Positions 1 through 8,316 of a DNA stretch of 64,000 bases are shown one piece after another. Under the pieces are notes generated by a model. The model saw only the letters and a list, made by a program, of their open reading frames with translations. It was not told the origin of the DNA and searched no databases. Each line of letters begins with the position of its first letter. The stretch's first letter is position 1. Origin of the DNA: Polynucleobacter sp. MWH-Loch1C5 (GTDB lineage: Bacteria > Pseudomonadota > Gammaproteobacteria > Burkholderiales > Burkholderiaceae); the NCBI RefSeq assembly GCF_018881775.1, contig NZ_JACVPR010000001.1, positions 310,001 through 374,000 on the forward strand, given 5' to 3'. The translations under genes and the position numbers were made by a program.

Positions 1-695
1 CGATCACGAATCTGGGCAGCTTGTTCAAATTCCATGGCTTGACTATGTGCATACATGGCGGCTTGCATATCTGCCATAACGCTCTGATGATTTCCTTCCA
101 GAAAATCCATAGCTTTAGCTACATCAGCGCTGTAGTCTTGCTCATCAATTAAGCCAACACAAGGCGCGCTACAACGCTGAATTTGATGCAGCAAACAAGG
201 TCGACTACGATTTTTGAAAATCGTATCTTCGCAAGTTCTGATACGAAATACCTTTTGCAAAATTTGAATACTCTGGCGTACTGCCCATGAGTTAGGAAAA
301 GGTCCAAAATAGCGGTGACGTTTATCCACTTTGCCACGATAGTATGCTAGACGTGGGTATTGATGGCCGGTGAGCATGACATAAGGATAGGATTTGTCAT
401 CTCTAAAAAGAATATTAAACGGTGGGCTCAACTCCTTAATCAGATTATTTTCTAGAATCAAAGCCTCGGTTTCAGAACGCGTGACCGTGACTTGCAAAGT
501 CACAATCTTTTGGACCATGCGCTCAATACGAGGAGAGGCGTGATTTTTTTGAAAATAACTACTGACACGCTTTTTTAAATCCTTAGCCTTGCCTACGTAA
601 AGAATCTGTCCATCTTCTGCAAAAAAGCGATATACGCCGGGCAAGCCAGGTAACTTTTTTACTTCAGCAAGCAAATTGTCGGAAAATGAAGTCAT
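1..695 (-). CDS. uvrC: UvrABC excinuclease subunit C, N-terminal part (runs off left edge)
   Basis: Nucleotide-excision-repair nuclease that makes the incisions at lesions marked by UvrA/UvrB. About 231 residues can be read on the minus strand and the gene continues beyond base 1. The start reads [17 protein letters not shown]; the GIY-YIG nuclease domain is visible (PGVYRF at 19-24, LYVGKAKDL at 32-40), as is the [13 protein letters not shown] stretch that ends that domain. A UVR motif (FEQAAQIRD) lies at the truncated end. The spacing from Met1 to PGVYR suits the family, so ATG at 695 is the likely start. This start codon overlaps the divergent earP start by two bases. No good ribosome binding site is seen upstream. 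Identification is secure; the start is less so. Confidence 0.95.
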   Translation of the reverse strand, partial: MTSFSDNLLAEVKKLPGLPGVYRFFAEDGQILYVGKAKDLKKRVSSYFQKNHASPRIERMVQKIVTLQVTVTRSETEALILENNLIKELSPPFNILFRDDKSYPYVMLTGHQYPRLAYYRGKVDKRHRYFGPFPNSWAVRQSIQILQKVFRIRTCEDTIFKNRSRPCLLHQIQRCSAPCVGLIDEQDYSADVAKAMDFLEGNHQSVMADMQAAMYAHSQAMEFEQAAQIRD

Positions 696-1770
696 GCGTT
701 GGGATATATTTTGCAAGATTATCGACAATTATGGGGACGCAGGTGTTTGTTGGCGCCTGTGCAAAAGTCTCCTTGCCTCACCGCATTCTGAAGCAAGTCG
801 TAGGATCGAGCAAATACGCCTTTTTTGCGATGATTTAGAGGTATTACAAGAACTTCAAGACAAAGTTATAGAAAACGATCCTGCGAGCACTCTTGAAGTG
901 CTGGCCTGGGACCAAGCTAGCGCCCATCATGCACAAAAGGTCGACGTTGTCATCGAGGCTTTTGCCTGTGAATTACCCGCAGCCTATGTTCGTCATCTAC
1001 GGCAAGATGTCGTATGGTTGAATCTTGAATATCTAAGCGCGGAGGAATTCGCTCTGTCGTCTCACGGCATGGGCTCACCTCAAAACAGTGGCCAGACTAA
1101 ATTCTTCTACTTTCCAGGCTTCCTGCCTGCATCAGGTGGCCTCCTTCATGGTACCCCCTATATTCACAGGCAAGGCCAGCATCCTTTAGCGAAGGGCTCG
1201 AATTACCTAGCGCAGTTTCTAGAAAAACTCTCGCCGGACAGCAAAAAAGTATCCGTATTTCAATATCCAAGTAGAGACTTATCTGCCTGGCTAATGAATC
1301 TAGATCAACTCTGTCAATCTCGCGGGGAAAGAGTGGATCTAATACTCTGCGCTGGGCAAAAATTAGATATGGCCCTGCAACATATCGATACCCATCAACT
1401 GCCCATGCTCTCACAGTACGACTATGACATCTTGCTGCAAAACTGTGATCTTAATTTGGTGCGCGGGGAAGACTCATTCGTTAGAGCGCAGTTAGCCGGA
1501 CGGCCCTTCATTTGGGATATCTATCAGCAAACTGATGGTGTACATCTACAAAAACATGCGGCTTTCTTTGCTTTATTCAGCCAATACTGCCCCAAGCCCC
1601 TATTACCAGCGCTACACGCCTTGCATCACTATGAACTGCCTAAGCATTGGTGGCAGCTGCTGCCAGAGCTCAATCAGCAGGCCCAATCATGGGCACGCTA
1701 TTTATTGGAGCAAACGCCGTTAGAGGTTAAAATACAAGACTTTGTGAAAACTCAGGAAAACATGCGATGA
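694..1770 (+). CDS. earP: EF-P arginine rhamnosyltransferase EarP
   Basis: Cytosolic glycosyltransferase that moves rhamnose from dTDP-rhamnose onto Arg32 of elongation factor P. The 358-residue product matches the EarP family from end to end: N-terminal [20 protein letters not shown], with Asp11 and Asp15 in the expected catalytic/loop positions, and a C-terminal nucleotide-sugar site with [10 protein letters not shown] followed by [12 protein letters not shown] at 694 is preferred because family members start MRWDIFC and a GGAA lies 10 bases upstream; a TTG at 676 would add six residues. The gene overlaps efp by four bases (ATGA), so enzyme and substrate are translationally coupled. Confidence 0.95.
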   Translation: MRWDIFCKIIDNYGDAGVCWRLCKSLLASPHSEASRRIEQIRLFCDDLEVLQELQDKVIENDPASTLEVLAWDQASAHHAQKVDVVIEAFACELPAAYVRHLRQDVVWLNLEYLSAEEFALSSHGMGSPQNSGQTKFFYFPGFLPASGGLLHGTPYIHRQGQHPLAKGSNYLAQFLEKLSPDSKKVSVFQYPSRDLSAWLMNLDQLCQSRGERVDLILCAGQKLDMALQHIDTHQLPMLSQYDYDILLQNCDLNLVRGEDSFVRAQLAGRPFIWDIYQQTDGVHLQKHAAFFALFSQYCPKPLLPALHALHHYELPKHWWQLLPELNQQAQSWARYLLEQTPLEVKIQDFVKTQENMR

Positions 1771-2324
1771 AAATTGCTCAAGAACTACGTGCTGGCAATG
1801 TGATTTTGGTTGGCGGCCAACCTTTGGTCATCCAGAAGACAGAATATAGCCGCTCAGGCCGCAACGCTGCCGTTGTGAAAATGAAATATAAGAACTTAAT
1901 CAGCGAAGCCCCTGGTGAAGCGATTTATAAAGCAGACGATAAATTCGAAGTGGTCATCCTTGATCGCAAAGAATGTACTTACTCCTATTTTGCTGATCCT
2001 ATGTATGTTTTCATGGATGCTGATTACAACCAGTATGAAGTCGAACAAGACAATATGGGTGATGCCCTCCACTATCTCGAAGATGGTATGGCTGTTGAGG
2101 TTGTTTTCTATGACGGTAAAGCGATTTCTGTTGAGCTACCGACTATCGTTGTACGTGAAATCACTTACACAGAACCTGCCGTTAAGGGCGACACCAGCTC
2201 AGGTCGTGTGTTGAAATCTGCCAAGATTGCCACAGGTTATGAACTCCAAGTTCCTCTGTTCTGCAATACTGGTGACAAGATTGAAATTGATACACGTACT
2301 GGTGAATACCGTAGCCGTGTTTAA
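1767..2324 (+). CDS. efp: Elongation factor P
   Basis: Ribosome-bound factor that relieves stalling at consecutive prolines. The product has 185 residues, the usual length, with the three-barrel EF-P layout: N-terminal KOW-like domain with [14 protein letters not shown], middle domain with [14 protein letters not shown], and C-terminal [14 protein letters not shown]. The residue at the modification position is Arg32, not Lys, which fits rhamnosylation by the EarP encoded immediately upstream rather than lysylation by EpmA. A Rho-independent terminator follows about 85 bases downstream. Confidence 0.98.
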   Translation: MKIAQELRAGNVILVGGQPLVIQKTEYSRSGRNAAVVKMKYKNLISEAPGEAIYKADDKFEVVILDRKECTYSYFADPMYVFMDADYNQYEVEQDNMGDALHYLEDGMAVEVVFYDGKAISVELPTIVVREITYTEPAVKGDTSSGRVLKSAKIATGYELQVPLFCNTGDKIEIDTRTGEYRSRV

Positions 2325-2408
2325 ATCAGTTTTCTTACTCTTCAATAAAACTGATTGAATACAAGAAGATAGCGCCAGATTTAGCCATCAGGCGCCAATC
2401 CAAGCACT

Positions 2409-2436
2409 AAGCCACCTGATGAGGTGGCTTTTTTTT
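2409..2436 (+). terminator. Rho-independent terminator after efp
   Basis: Arms AAGCCACC (2409-2416) and GGTGGCTT (2423-2430) form a perfect 8-bp stem with a six-base loop, followed by a run of T. It lies 85 bases after the efp stop and ends the earP-efp transcript. Confidence 0.9.
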
Positions 2437-2501
2437 CAGCTAAACCCGCCTACAGACATCAAATAGTGCTATTGTGAGTCATTACTCTTAGGTAGCCATG
2501 G

Positions 2502-2831
2502 ATGCAATATAAAAACGTACGGGAATTTCTGATTGAGCTCACTAGCTCGACCATGGACCACGATCAGATTAGTCAGGTCCTGGCTAATTTACAGTCAGAA
2601 AATCCAGAAGACTATCGCTCGATCATTACTGATGCATTTAACTATGGTGTGAAAAGTATTATTGTGGGTAACTTGAATCTTTTACGCAAAGTGAGTGGCT
2701 ATCCAGCACTGACTGCCTATCAAGAAAATCTACTGATGAGCTTTTTAAAAGCCTATCACCAAAATGATGGGCATAGCGATCAATCACGCAGCCATCACTA
2801 CTACGCAGATATGCAAATTTACTTTTCTTAG
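2502..2831 (+). CDS. Unrecognised 109-residue protein
   Basis: I do not recognise this protein. It starts MQYKNVREFLIEL, looks soluble and mostly helical, has no signal peptide, membrane segment or cysteine, and ends in a His/Ser-rich polar tail (residues about 88-102, with SRSHHYYAD). An upstream ATG at 2498 hits a stop after four codons, so 2502 is the likely start. It has its own short leader after the efp terminator and converges on the next gene with one base between the two stop codons. Composition and length suggest a real small gene, but no family can be named. Confidence 0.6.
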   Translation: MQYKNVREFLIELTSSTMDHDQISQVLANLQSENPEDYRSIITDAFNYGVKSIIVGNLNLLRKVSGYPALTAYQENLLMSFLKAYHQNDGHSDQSRSHHYYADMQIYFS

Positions 2832-2832
2832 C

Positions 2833-3210
2833 TTAGTTTTTTAAGTATTGCTTAATTTGTGCACTACTTAATTCATGTGCGCTGTATTTTTTAAGTAACT
2901 CACAAATTAAGTCCAGGTTCTGGCTATGTTGATAGACACGCCAGACGTCGTACACGACCCCGGGACTCATCTCTACAAATGCATCTTTATTAAGGCGTTG
3001 CTTACAGTCACGCATCAAGACATTGAGCGCCTGACAGGCTCTAAGGTAATGAATCAAGCGTACACGTGTTAACTGATAAGTCAGGGCTCGTTCATCAAGC
3101 CATTGGACTTTGGAGCGGTGCGAAAAACGCCACAATCTCAAGCTCTCTGTACGAGAATCAGCCTGATATGTCTTGTACCACTGCGGTAAATCGAACCAAT
3201 AGTAGGGCAT
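2833..3210 (-). CDS. Unrecognised 125-residue protein
   Basis: I do not recognise this protein. It starts MPYYWFDLPQWYKTY and is rich in Tyr, Trp, Leu and basic residues. It appears soluble and helical (for example LTRVRLIHYLRACQALNVL at about 46-64), with no signal peptide. It lies tail to tail with the 109-residue gene and 81 bases downstream of the BLUF gene on the same strand, so it could be read through from that gene. A weak hairpin (CTTCTA/TAGAAG) sits between it and the BLUF stop codon. A link to blue-light signalling would be speculation. Confidence 0.6.
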   Translation of the reverse strand: MPYYWFDLPQWYKTYQADSRTESLRLWRFSHRSKVQWLDERALTYQLTRVRLIHYLRACQALNVLMRDCKQRLNKDAFVEMSPGVVYDVWRVYQHSQNLDLICELLKKYSAHELSSAQIKQYLKN

Positions 3211-3291
3211 ATCAGGAATGTATCTAATTGCCCAGCAATAGGTATCGCTCTAGTCAAATACCCCTACTACTTCTAATAATATCTAGAAGAA

Positions 3292-3759
3292 TTACTTGCG
3301 AGCGAGGATAGTTTCCTCAGAGATAGACTTAAGAATATTGAGCAGTTCATTCGGCAAGGTATGAATGGTGCCCTTGAAGATCGTTTTTAGTTCTGGCACA
3401 TACTTGCCAATTTCTTCACTGCCATAAAAGGCCATCGACCAATTACCAAAGCGACGCTCACTGATCTTCCGAGCATCTAGTACCTGAATGTTGCGGTGGC
3501 GCGGGTCCCTCATGATGGACTCCCAAATCGGCAAGAGAAAGCATGCTCGACCCTCAATAATTTGGCCAAAAATGCCATTATCAAAAAATAGCACGCCAGT
3601 GACTTGATGATCTTGATTACGGTTAGAGGCTGTATCCAAAAGATTCATGAGGGCTAAAACACCCATCTGTTGCGTCGCCTCACTCACATAGCTGATTTCG
3701 ACTAAATCATCTTTTTGTGTTTTAAGTGTGGCGTAAACAGAATCAGGCGTGTAGGACAT
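3292..3759 (-). CDS. Stand-alone BLUF-domain blue-light sensor
   Basis: Short flavin-binding photoreceptor of the BLUF family (sensor of blue light using FAD). The whole 155-residue protein is one BLUF domain with a C-terminal helical cap and no output domain. Residues that line the FAD in AppA are present at the same relative spacing: Tyr24 (ISYVS), Asn48 (SNRN), Gln66 (FGQIIEG), Trp107 and Met109 (FGNWSM). The Tyr-to-Gln distance is 42 residues, as in AppA Tyr21/Gln63. Without an effector domain it must signal through a partner protein, which cannot be identified here. A gene of unknown function follows on the same strand. The upstream gap is AT-rich and carries a divergent-looking RNA locus. 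Confidence 0.93.
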   Translation of the reverse strand: MSYTPDSVYATLKTQKDDLVEISYVSEATQQMGVLALMNLLDTASNRNQDHQVTGVLFFDNGIFGQIIEGRACFLLPIWESIMRDPRHRNIQVLDARKISERRFGNWSMAFYGSEEIGKYVPELKTIFKGTIHTLPNELLNILKSISEETILARK

Positions 3760-3948
3760 GGTCTTTTTGATTTAAATGGTATAGACAAATACTAATGCCC
3801 TAACCATGACTTATGTCTTACAAATGGAAATAAAAAATCATATAAAACAATGATATGGGTCAAACCAATCACAGTTTTTACAGTGAAAACGACATAGATT
3901 ACTGTTCTAATTGACCTTTTTCTGACTTAGACAAGATGTGCAGTGAGG

Positions 3949-3976
3949 AAAAAAAACCTGCAGAACATCTGCAGGT
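3949..3976 (-). terminator. Rho-independent terminator of the candidate small RNA
   Basis: ACCTGCAG / CTGCAGGT form a perfect 8-bp stem with a five-base loop. On the minus strand it runs straight into eight T residues (eight A at 3949-3956 on the plus strand). There is no minus-strand protein gene just upstream for it to end, which is the main argument for an RNA gene. Confidence 0.75.
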
Positions 3977-4100
3977 GAATCACAAGCCTTGGGCCTGTGA
4001 GGAGACATCTGCGAAATACCACGGATCCCATGCACATCGTCTACTCATACTGCACGATCTGACGATGGCTTGCGGATTTTCTCTCCCTGTTATCTCTCAC
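3949..4100 (-). ncRNA. Candidate structured small RNA
   Basis: Read on the minus strand, about 150 nt fold into ordered helices. GUGAGAGA at the 5' end pairs with UCUCCUCAC (3997-4005, one bulged C), closing a domain of about 100 nt that contains CAUCGUC/GACGAUG. Next comes CACAGGCC-CAA-GGCUUGUG (3984-4001), an 8-bp stem with one G-U pair, then the terminator hairpin. The G-U pair is an A-C mismatch on the other strand, so the minus strand is favoured as the transcript. CACAGGCC shares bases with the closing stem, so the two helices may alternate. A promoter-like TTGAAA-17-TAATCT sits just upstream. I do not recognise the family; it does not look like 6S, 4.5S, tmRNA or RNase P RNA. Confidence 0.5.
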
Positions 4101-4104
4101 GCAC

Positions 4105-4133
4105 AGATTAGTCTTGTTTAGATCAAATTTCAA
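4105..4133 (-). promoter_or_regulatory. Promoter-like elements for the candidate small RNA
   Basis: On the minus strand TTGAAA (4133-4128) and TAATCT (4110-4105) are separated by 17 bases. The -35 matches sigma-70 consensus at five of six positions and the -10 at only three of six. Transcription would begin near 4098-4104, at the base of the closing stem. Confidence 0.35.
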
Positions 4134-4207
4134 GGTAAAGACAAGATCAACTTTTTTGTTCAAGACCTACTTAGACAAAGTAAGTTCGAAAAATGAATCG
4201 CTGCGCT

Positions 4208-4230
4208 AAAAAAAGATTTTTATCAATCTT
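4208..4230 (-). terminator. Weak terminator downstream of nagZ
   Basis: AAGATT / AATCTT (6 bp, AT only except one pair per arm) is followed on the minus strand by a run of T. It lies about 120 bases after the nagZ stop and is the best candidate end for the lepA-nagZ transcript. Confidence 0.4.
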
Positions 4231-4346
4231 ATCGTCTGTATTTAATCAGTATTTTTTGTAGAGCTGCGATGCGAAGCTAAGACATGGCTGATGCATGCCT
4301 CAGACAAAAAAGAGTACCCCAGCGCTTTACTCAGTTATTTGTTCAA

Positions 4347-5429
4347 TCAAGCAATCAATTGCAGTTCTCGCAGAAGATCTTTAGCGGATCGGTATTCTGC
4401 TTCCTTTTGCAACTGAGCCCAATCTAGTTTGCGGCTTGGGAATAAGCGCGCTACACGTGTGCGACTCTCTTGATAAGCCTTGGCATCATAAGGAAGATCG
4501 GCTAAGAGTTGATCGGCTAAGTCAGGTCGATTGCAAATCAAAACTTGATCACATCCAGCTTTTAGAGCAGTCTTTGCGGCCTGCACCACACTACCTGCGA
4601 CGGAAGCTCCCTCCATCGATAGATCGTCACTAAAAATGACGCCTTTAAATTGCAATTGCTTCCTGAGAATATTTTGCAACCAAATCTTAGAAAAGCCCGC
4701 GGGCTGACTATCCACCTTGGGATAAATGACATGCGCAGGCATCACCGATGCCAGACTCAAGCCTAGATATTCGTAAGGCTTTGCATCGGCTGCCATGATT
4801 GTTTTTAAGGCTCGCTCATCCACTGGTATGGCCACATGAGAATCTGCTTCTGCCCACCCATGGCCAGGAAAATGCTTGCCACAATTAGACATGCCCGCTA
4901 ACTGCAGACCATGATTCAGACTTTTTGCCAGAGCAAAAACAATCGCAGGATCACTTCCAAAGGAGCGATCACCAATTACTGCACTTCGCCCATAATCCAA
5001 ATCTAAAACAGGCGTAAAGCTAAAGTCGACACCACACGCTAGTAATTCGCTAGCTAACACATAGCCACAAGCAGTTGCGGCACGCATCGCTAGAGCAGCA
5101 TTATCTACAGGACTTTTTTTATTAGCACGAGACCAAATATCTCCTAAGCGACGCATCGCTGGCAAATGGGTAAAGCCATCTGTGCGGCAACGTTGGACCC
5201 GACCTCCCTCATGATCAATGCTAATTAAGACATCCTGTCGTATCGCTTTGATGGCCTGCGTGAGTTGGGTGAGTTGTTGACGGCTCTCGAAATTTCGCCC
5301 AAATAAAATCACGCCGCCCGTTTTGGGATCCAATATTCTGCGACGATCCGCATTTACCAAGTCTTTTCCAAGAACATCAAGAACCACAGGACCAGGGGCA
5401 AAATCTAAAGCCTGAGTACGTTTTGGCAT
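4347..5429 (-). CDS. nagZ: Beta-N-acetylhexosaminidase NagZ (GH3)
   Basis: Cytosolic glycosidase that removes N-acetylglucosamine from anhydro-muropeptides during peptidoglycan recycling. The 360-residue product is a single GH3 barrel: GGVILFGRNF (38-47), IDHEGGRVQR (71-80), KHFPGHG (185-191) with the ADSH loop carrying the catalytic His198, and FSDDLSMEGA (266-275) carrying the nucleophile aspartate. Length is slightly above the roughly 340 residues of the E. coli enzyme. It is the last gene of the lepA-to-nagZ operon, 32 bases after acpS. Confidence 0.97.
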   Translation of the reverse strand: MPKRTQALDFAPGPVVLDVLGKDLVNADRRRILDPKTGGVILFGRNFESRQQLTQLTQAIKAIRQDVLISIDHEGGRVQRCRTDGFTHLPAMRRLGDIWSRANKKSPVDNAALAMRAATACGYVLASELLACGVDFSFTPVLDLDYGRSAVIGDRSFGSDPAIVFALAKSLNHGLQLAGMSNCGKHFPGHGWAEADSHVAIPVDERALKTIMAADAKPYEYLGLSLASVMPAHVIYPKVDSQPAGFSKIWLQNILRKQLQFKGVIFSDDLSMEGASVAGSVVQAAKTALKAGCDQVLICNRPDLADQLLADLPYDAKAYQESRTRVARLFPSRKLDWAQLQKEAEYRSAKDLLRELQLIA

Positions 5430-5461
5430 TCAGCTTCCTTATTCATCATTTATCTCTATCT

Positions 5462-5899
5462 TTACCCCAACATATCTTCAGGGCGCGTCACACCACTCAC
5501 AATGGGGGTTCCATAGCTCACCACCACAAAGGCAATCGCCATATCCTTCTCATCACTAATGGATACTTGAGCGTGATAGTGGCGCTCTTCCATAAAGGTT
5601 TGTAAACGATCTCTGTAATGAGCAACGGGTTTGCCGCTGGCGTCGTTTAAAGTTTGCATATAACGCCAAGACATTGGCATACGCATACCCAAACCAATGG
5701 CTTTAGAAAAGGCTTCTTTGGCAGCAAAACGTGTCGCAAAGTAAGCCATGCCACGTGATTCATTACGAGCCATACGCTCATGAAAAACACTGAGCTCCTC
5801 TGGACCCAAGATCCGTTCTGCTAAACGCCCCTGAGTGCGTTGATAGCTCGCCACCAAACGGGGAATTTGTAAAATGTCAGTACCTATACCAACAATCAT
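5462..5899 (-). CDS. acpS: Holo-[acyl-carrier-protein] synthase
   Basis: Transfers 4'-phosphopantetheine from CoA to the conserved serine of acyl carrier protein. The 145-residue product shows both family signatures: [11 protein letters not shown] with Mg-binding Asp8, and [13 protein letters not shown] with Glu62. It overlaps the end of pdxJ by four bases, as in most Proteobacteria. Its substrate gene acpP is in this same window at 14.8-15.0 kb. Confidence 0.97.
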   Translation of the reverse strand: MIVGIGTDILQIPRLVASYQRTQGRLAERILGPEELSVFHERMARNESRGMAYFATRFAAKEAFSKAIGLGMRMPMSWRYMQTLNDASGKPVAHYRDRLQTFMEERHYHAQVSISDEKDMAIAFVVVSYGTPIVSGVTRPEDMLG

Positions 5900-6663
5900 T
5901 GATCACCCAATTTGAGTACAGCTTCTTGACGTGCAGCCAACATAATCGCCTTCATATCCGCAATGGCAGCCTGCCACCCCTTAAAAATAGACTGCGCCAC
6001 AATCGCATGCCCAATATTTAATTCTGCGATTTCTAAGATTTTGGCGATCGGGCGCACATTGTCCTCAGTCAAACCATGCCCCGCATTCACTTTCATGCCC
6101 AAAGACTGCCCTAAACGAGCCGCCTCATGGATGCGCGATAACTCTTGCTCCTGCTCTGCGCCTTGAGTATCGGCATATCGACCTGTATGTAACTCAATCA
6201 CTCGAGCGCCAGCTTGATGGGCTGCTTGGATTTGCGCTGCATCAGGGTCAATAAAAATAGAAACCGTAATACCTGCATTTTGAAGTTGTTGTGTGGCACT
6301 GCGCACTTGCTCATAGTGACCCAGAACATCTAAACCACCTTCTGTAGTGACCTCTTCACGCTTTTCAGGAACTAGGCAGACATCATGAGGCTTCACCTCA
6401 CAAGCAATCTTTAACATTTCTTCAGTAATGGCACACTCAAGATTCATACGAGTTTGAATATGAGGACGTATTGCCCATAAATCAGCATCTTTAATATGGC
6501 GACGGTCTTCACGCAAATGCAAAGTGATTAGATCAGCCCCATAACGCTCGGCCAGAATAGCTGCTTGCAATGGATCAGGATAGGCAGTGCCACGAGCGTT
6601 ACGCACCGTAGCCACATGATCAATATTGATACCTAAATCCAATTGTGAATATTTCGTATTCAT
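5896..6663 (-). CDS. pdxJ: Pyridoxine 5'-phosphate synthase
   Basis: Last step of the DXP-dependent vitamin B6 pathway: condenses 3-amino-2-oxopropyl phosphate with deoxyxylulose 5-phosphate. The TIM-barrel protein opens [17 protein letters not shown], with active-site residues also visible in [10 protein letters not shown] and [11 protein letters not shown] at 6663 gives 255 residues and follows GGAT by about 12 bases; a TTG at 6678 would add five residues and is less likely. The gene lies 18 bases after recO and overlaps acpS. Confidence 0.96.
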   Translation of the reverse strand: MNTKYSQLDLGINIDHVATVRNARGTAYPDPLQAAILAERYGADLITLHLREDRRHIKDADLWAIRPHIQTRMNLECAITEEMLKIACEVKPHDVCLVPEKREEVTTEGGLDVLGHYEQVRSATQQLQNAGITVSIFIDPDAAQIQAAHQAGARVIELHTGRYADTQGAEQEQELSRIHEAARLGQSLGMKVNAGHGLTEDNVRPIAKILEIAELNIGHAIVAQSIFKGWQAAIADMKAIMLAARQEAVLKLGDQ

Positions 6664-6681
6664 GAAGCAATTATCCAACTT

Positions 6682-7404
6682 TTATATCTTTTTTAAATCA
6701 ATCAAAATTTGGCGAGTCATCATGTCATGATCAGGCAAATGACAGGCTAGTAAAAAACGAATCAAGCTTTTACTTTGGCTCAAAGTCTTCGGGTCTGCAT
6801 AATCATTCTGGGCCATGGCTAACAAATGCTCACCATCCATAATGGGCCAATGAGCGGGATCATCGGGATGCCAAACACGAATACCCCGCTCTGGCTGGTA
6901 AACATATTGCTGGCCCTGCTCAGGTGCACCCTGGGTATCAGCACAATAATCGAGCGCCGCAGCAAAACCCGTCTCTTTAAATAGAGTGAGCTCAAAGGGG
7001 CGCAAAATCGGTTCTAAATCGGTCGGATCCTGTCCCAGTAATGCAATGGTCTGGGCATAGGCATCATAAAGATTCTCATGGGGATCTTCCCGGGCAATAA
7101 ACTTGACTAAAAGTTCGTTGAGATAAAAGCCACACAAGAGCGCATCCCCGATCAGAGGTGGTACGCCACCTAACCATTCTGCCTTGGTCATGGTTTTGAG
7201 CTCACTCTTACCCGACCAAGAAATGGCCAAAGGCTGAAAACGCTGCAATACAGGTCTTAATACAGAATGTGGGCGCTTCGCACCCTTGGCAATCAGAGCC
7301 ATACGGCCATAGCTGCGCGTGAATACATCCAAAATGAGGCTGGTTTCCTTATAAGGAATACTATGCAAGACAAAAGCAGGTTCATCGAGCACACGCACTG
7401 CCAT
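6682..7404 (-). CDS. recO: DNA repair protein RecO
   Basis: Recombination mediator that works with RecR and RecF to load RecA onto SSB-coated single strands and to anneal DNA. The 240-residue protein has the N-terminal OB fold (VLHSIPYKETSLILDVFTR, about 12-30) and a helical C-terminal domain with FYLNELLVKF. The zinc-finger cysteines found in some RecO proteins are not present as a full set. It lies six bases after era in the lepA-nagZ operon. Confidence 0.95.
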   Translation of the reverse strand: MAVRVLDEPAFVLHSIPYKETSLILDVFTRSYGRMALIAKGAKRPHSVLRPVLQRFQPLAISWSGKSELKTMTKAEWLGGVPPLIGDALLCGFYLNELLVKFIAREDPHENLYDAYAQTIALLGQDPTDLEPILRPFELTLFKETGFAAALDYCADTQGAPEQGQQYVYQPERGIRVWHPDDPAHWPIMDGEHLLAMAQNDYADPKTLSQSKSLIRFLLACHLPDHDMMTRQILIDLKKI

Positions 7405-7410
7405 AACAAT

Positions 7411-8316
7411 CTACTCTAAACCTTGCTCACGCAAAATTGTTCGGTCATCCGCCCAACCACTTTTTACCTTGACCCAAGTCTCTAAAAAGACTTTACCGTC
7501 AAATAACTTTTCCATATCTTGACGGGCCTCTGTAGAAATACGCTTGAGTTTCGCGCCCTTCTCACCAATGACCATCGCCTTATGACTCTCACGATCAACC
7601 AGGATCGTCGCGGCAATTCTTCTTAAACGCCCATCTAACTTAAATTGATCAATCACGACCGCACTGGCATAAGGTAACTCATCGCCAGTGTGACGAAAGA
7701 CTTTTTCGCGCAATATTTCAGCCGCCAGAAATTTCTCACTACGATCTGTCAGCATATCGGGATCATAGATAGCCTCTTGCTCAGGTAGATACGTCTCCAA
7801 GCAGGTCAGTAGGCGTTGAATATCATCAGCGTTTTTTGCAGACAGCGGGATAATTTCCTGAAAAGAAAACTTTTCATCCATCTCTCGCATAAAGGTAAAG
7901 AGTTTTAAATCGCGATCGTCTGGGCTTTGCGCACTGGCAGCAAACACATCTAACTTATTAGCCAGTAACACAACAGGAATATCTTTAGGCAATAACTCAA
8001 GCACCTGTTGATCAGCAGGACTCCAATAACCAGACTCCACGACAAAACAAATCACATCGACATCGGCCATGGTGCTACGCACTGTGCGATTCATGGCCTT
8101 GTTCATCGCATTGCCATATTTGGTCTGAAATCCTGGGGTATCCACCAAAATAAACTGGGCCGTCTCGGTCGTCTGAACCCCCAAGATACGATGACGCGTG
8201 GTTTGCGCTTTACGCGAAGTAATACTGACCTTTTGTCCTACGAGAGCGTTCAAAAGCGTCGATTTACCTACATTAGGACGCCCGACTAAGGCGACTGTGC
8301 CACAACGAAATGTCAT
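7411..8316 (-). CDS. era: GTPase Era
   Basis: Essential GTPase that binds the 3' end of 16S rRNA and assists 30S subunit maturation. The 301-residue protein carries G1 GRPNVGKST (12-20), G3 DTPGF (59-63), G4 NKLD (120-123) and a C-terminal KH RNA-binding domain containing [12 protein letters not shown]. It overlaps rnc by four bases, the common rnc-era coupling. Confidence 0.98.
   Translation of the reverse strand: MTFRCGTVALVGRPNVGKSTLLNALVGQKVSITSRKAQTTRHRILGVQTTETAQFILVDTPGFQTKYGNAMNKAMNRTVRSTMADVDVICFVVESGYWSPADQQVLELLPKDIPVVLLANKLDVFAASAQSPDDRDLKLFTFMREMDEKFSFQEIIPLSAKNADDIQRLLTCLETYLPEQEAIYDPDMLTDRSEKFLAAEILREKVFRHTGDELPYASAVVIDQFKLDGRLRRIAATILVDRESHKAMVIGEKGAKLKRISTEARQDMEKLFDGKVFLETWVKVKSGWADDRTILREQGLE

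Larger units (their letters stand above)
3760..4346. other. 587-base gap between the BLUF gene and nagZ
   Basis: No convincing protein gene lies here. The gap holds, from right to left on the minus strand, a weak terminator for the nagZ operon (about 4208-4230), a promoter-like pair (4105-4133), a structured RNA (3949-4100) with its own terminator, and the AT-rich 5' region of the BLUF gene (3760-3940). A 61-codon frame at 3936-4121 on the plus strand lies opposite the RNA and is treated as chance. Confidence 0.6.

Noticed and set aside
2502-3210. Toxin-antitoxin pair
   Set aside because: The two small genes converge rather than overlap in one operon, and neither shows a toxin or antitoxin motif.
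3949-4100. 6S RNA, 4.5S RNA, tmRNA or a known riboswitch at the small-RNA locus
   Set aside because: The conserved sequence cores of these RNAs, as I remember them, are not present, and no gene follows on the same strand at riboswitch distance.
3936-4121. 61-codon plus-strand frame in the BLUF-nagZ gap
   Set aside because: Cys/His-rich chance composition, no ribosome binding site, and it lies opposite the candidate small RNA and its terminator.
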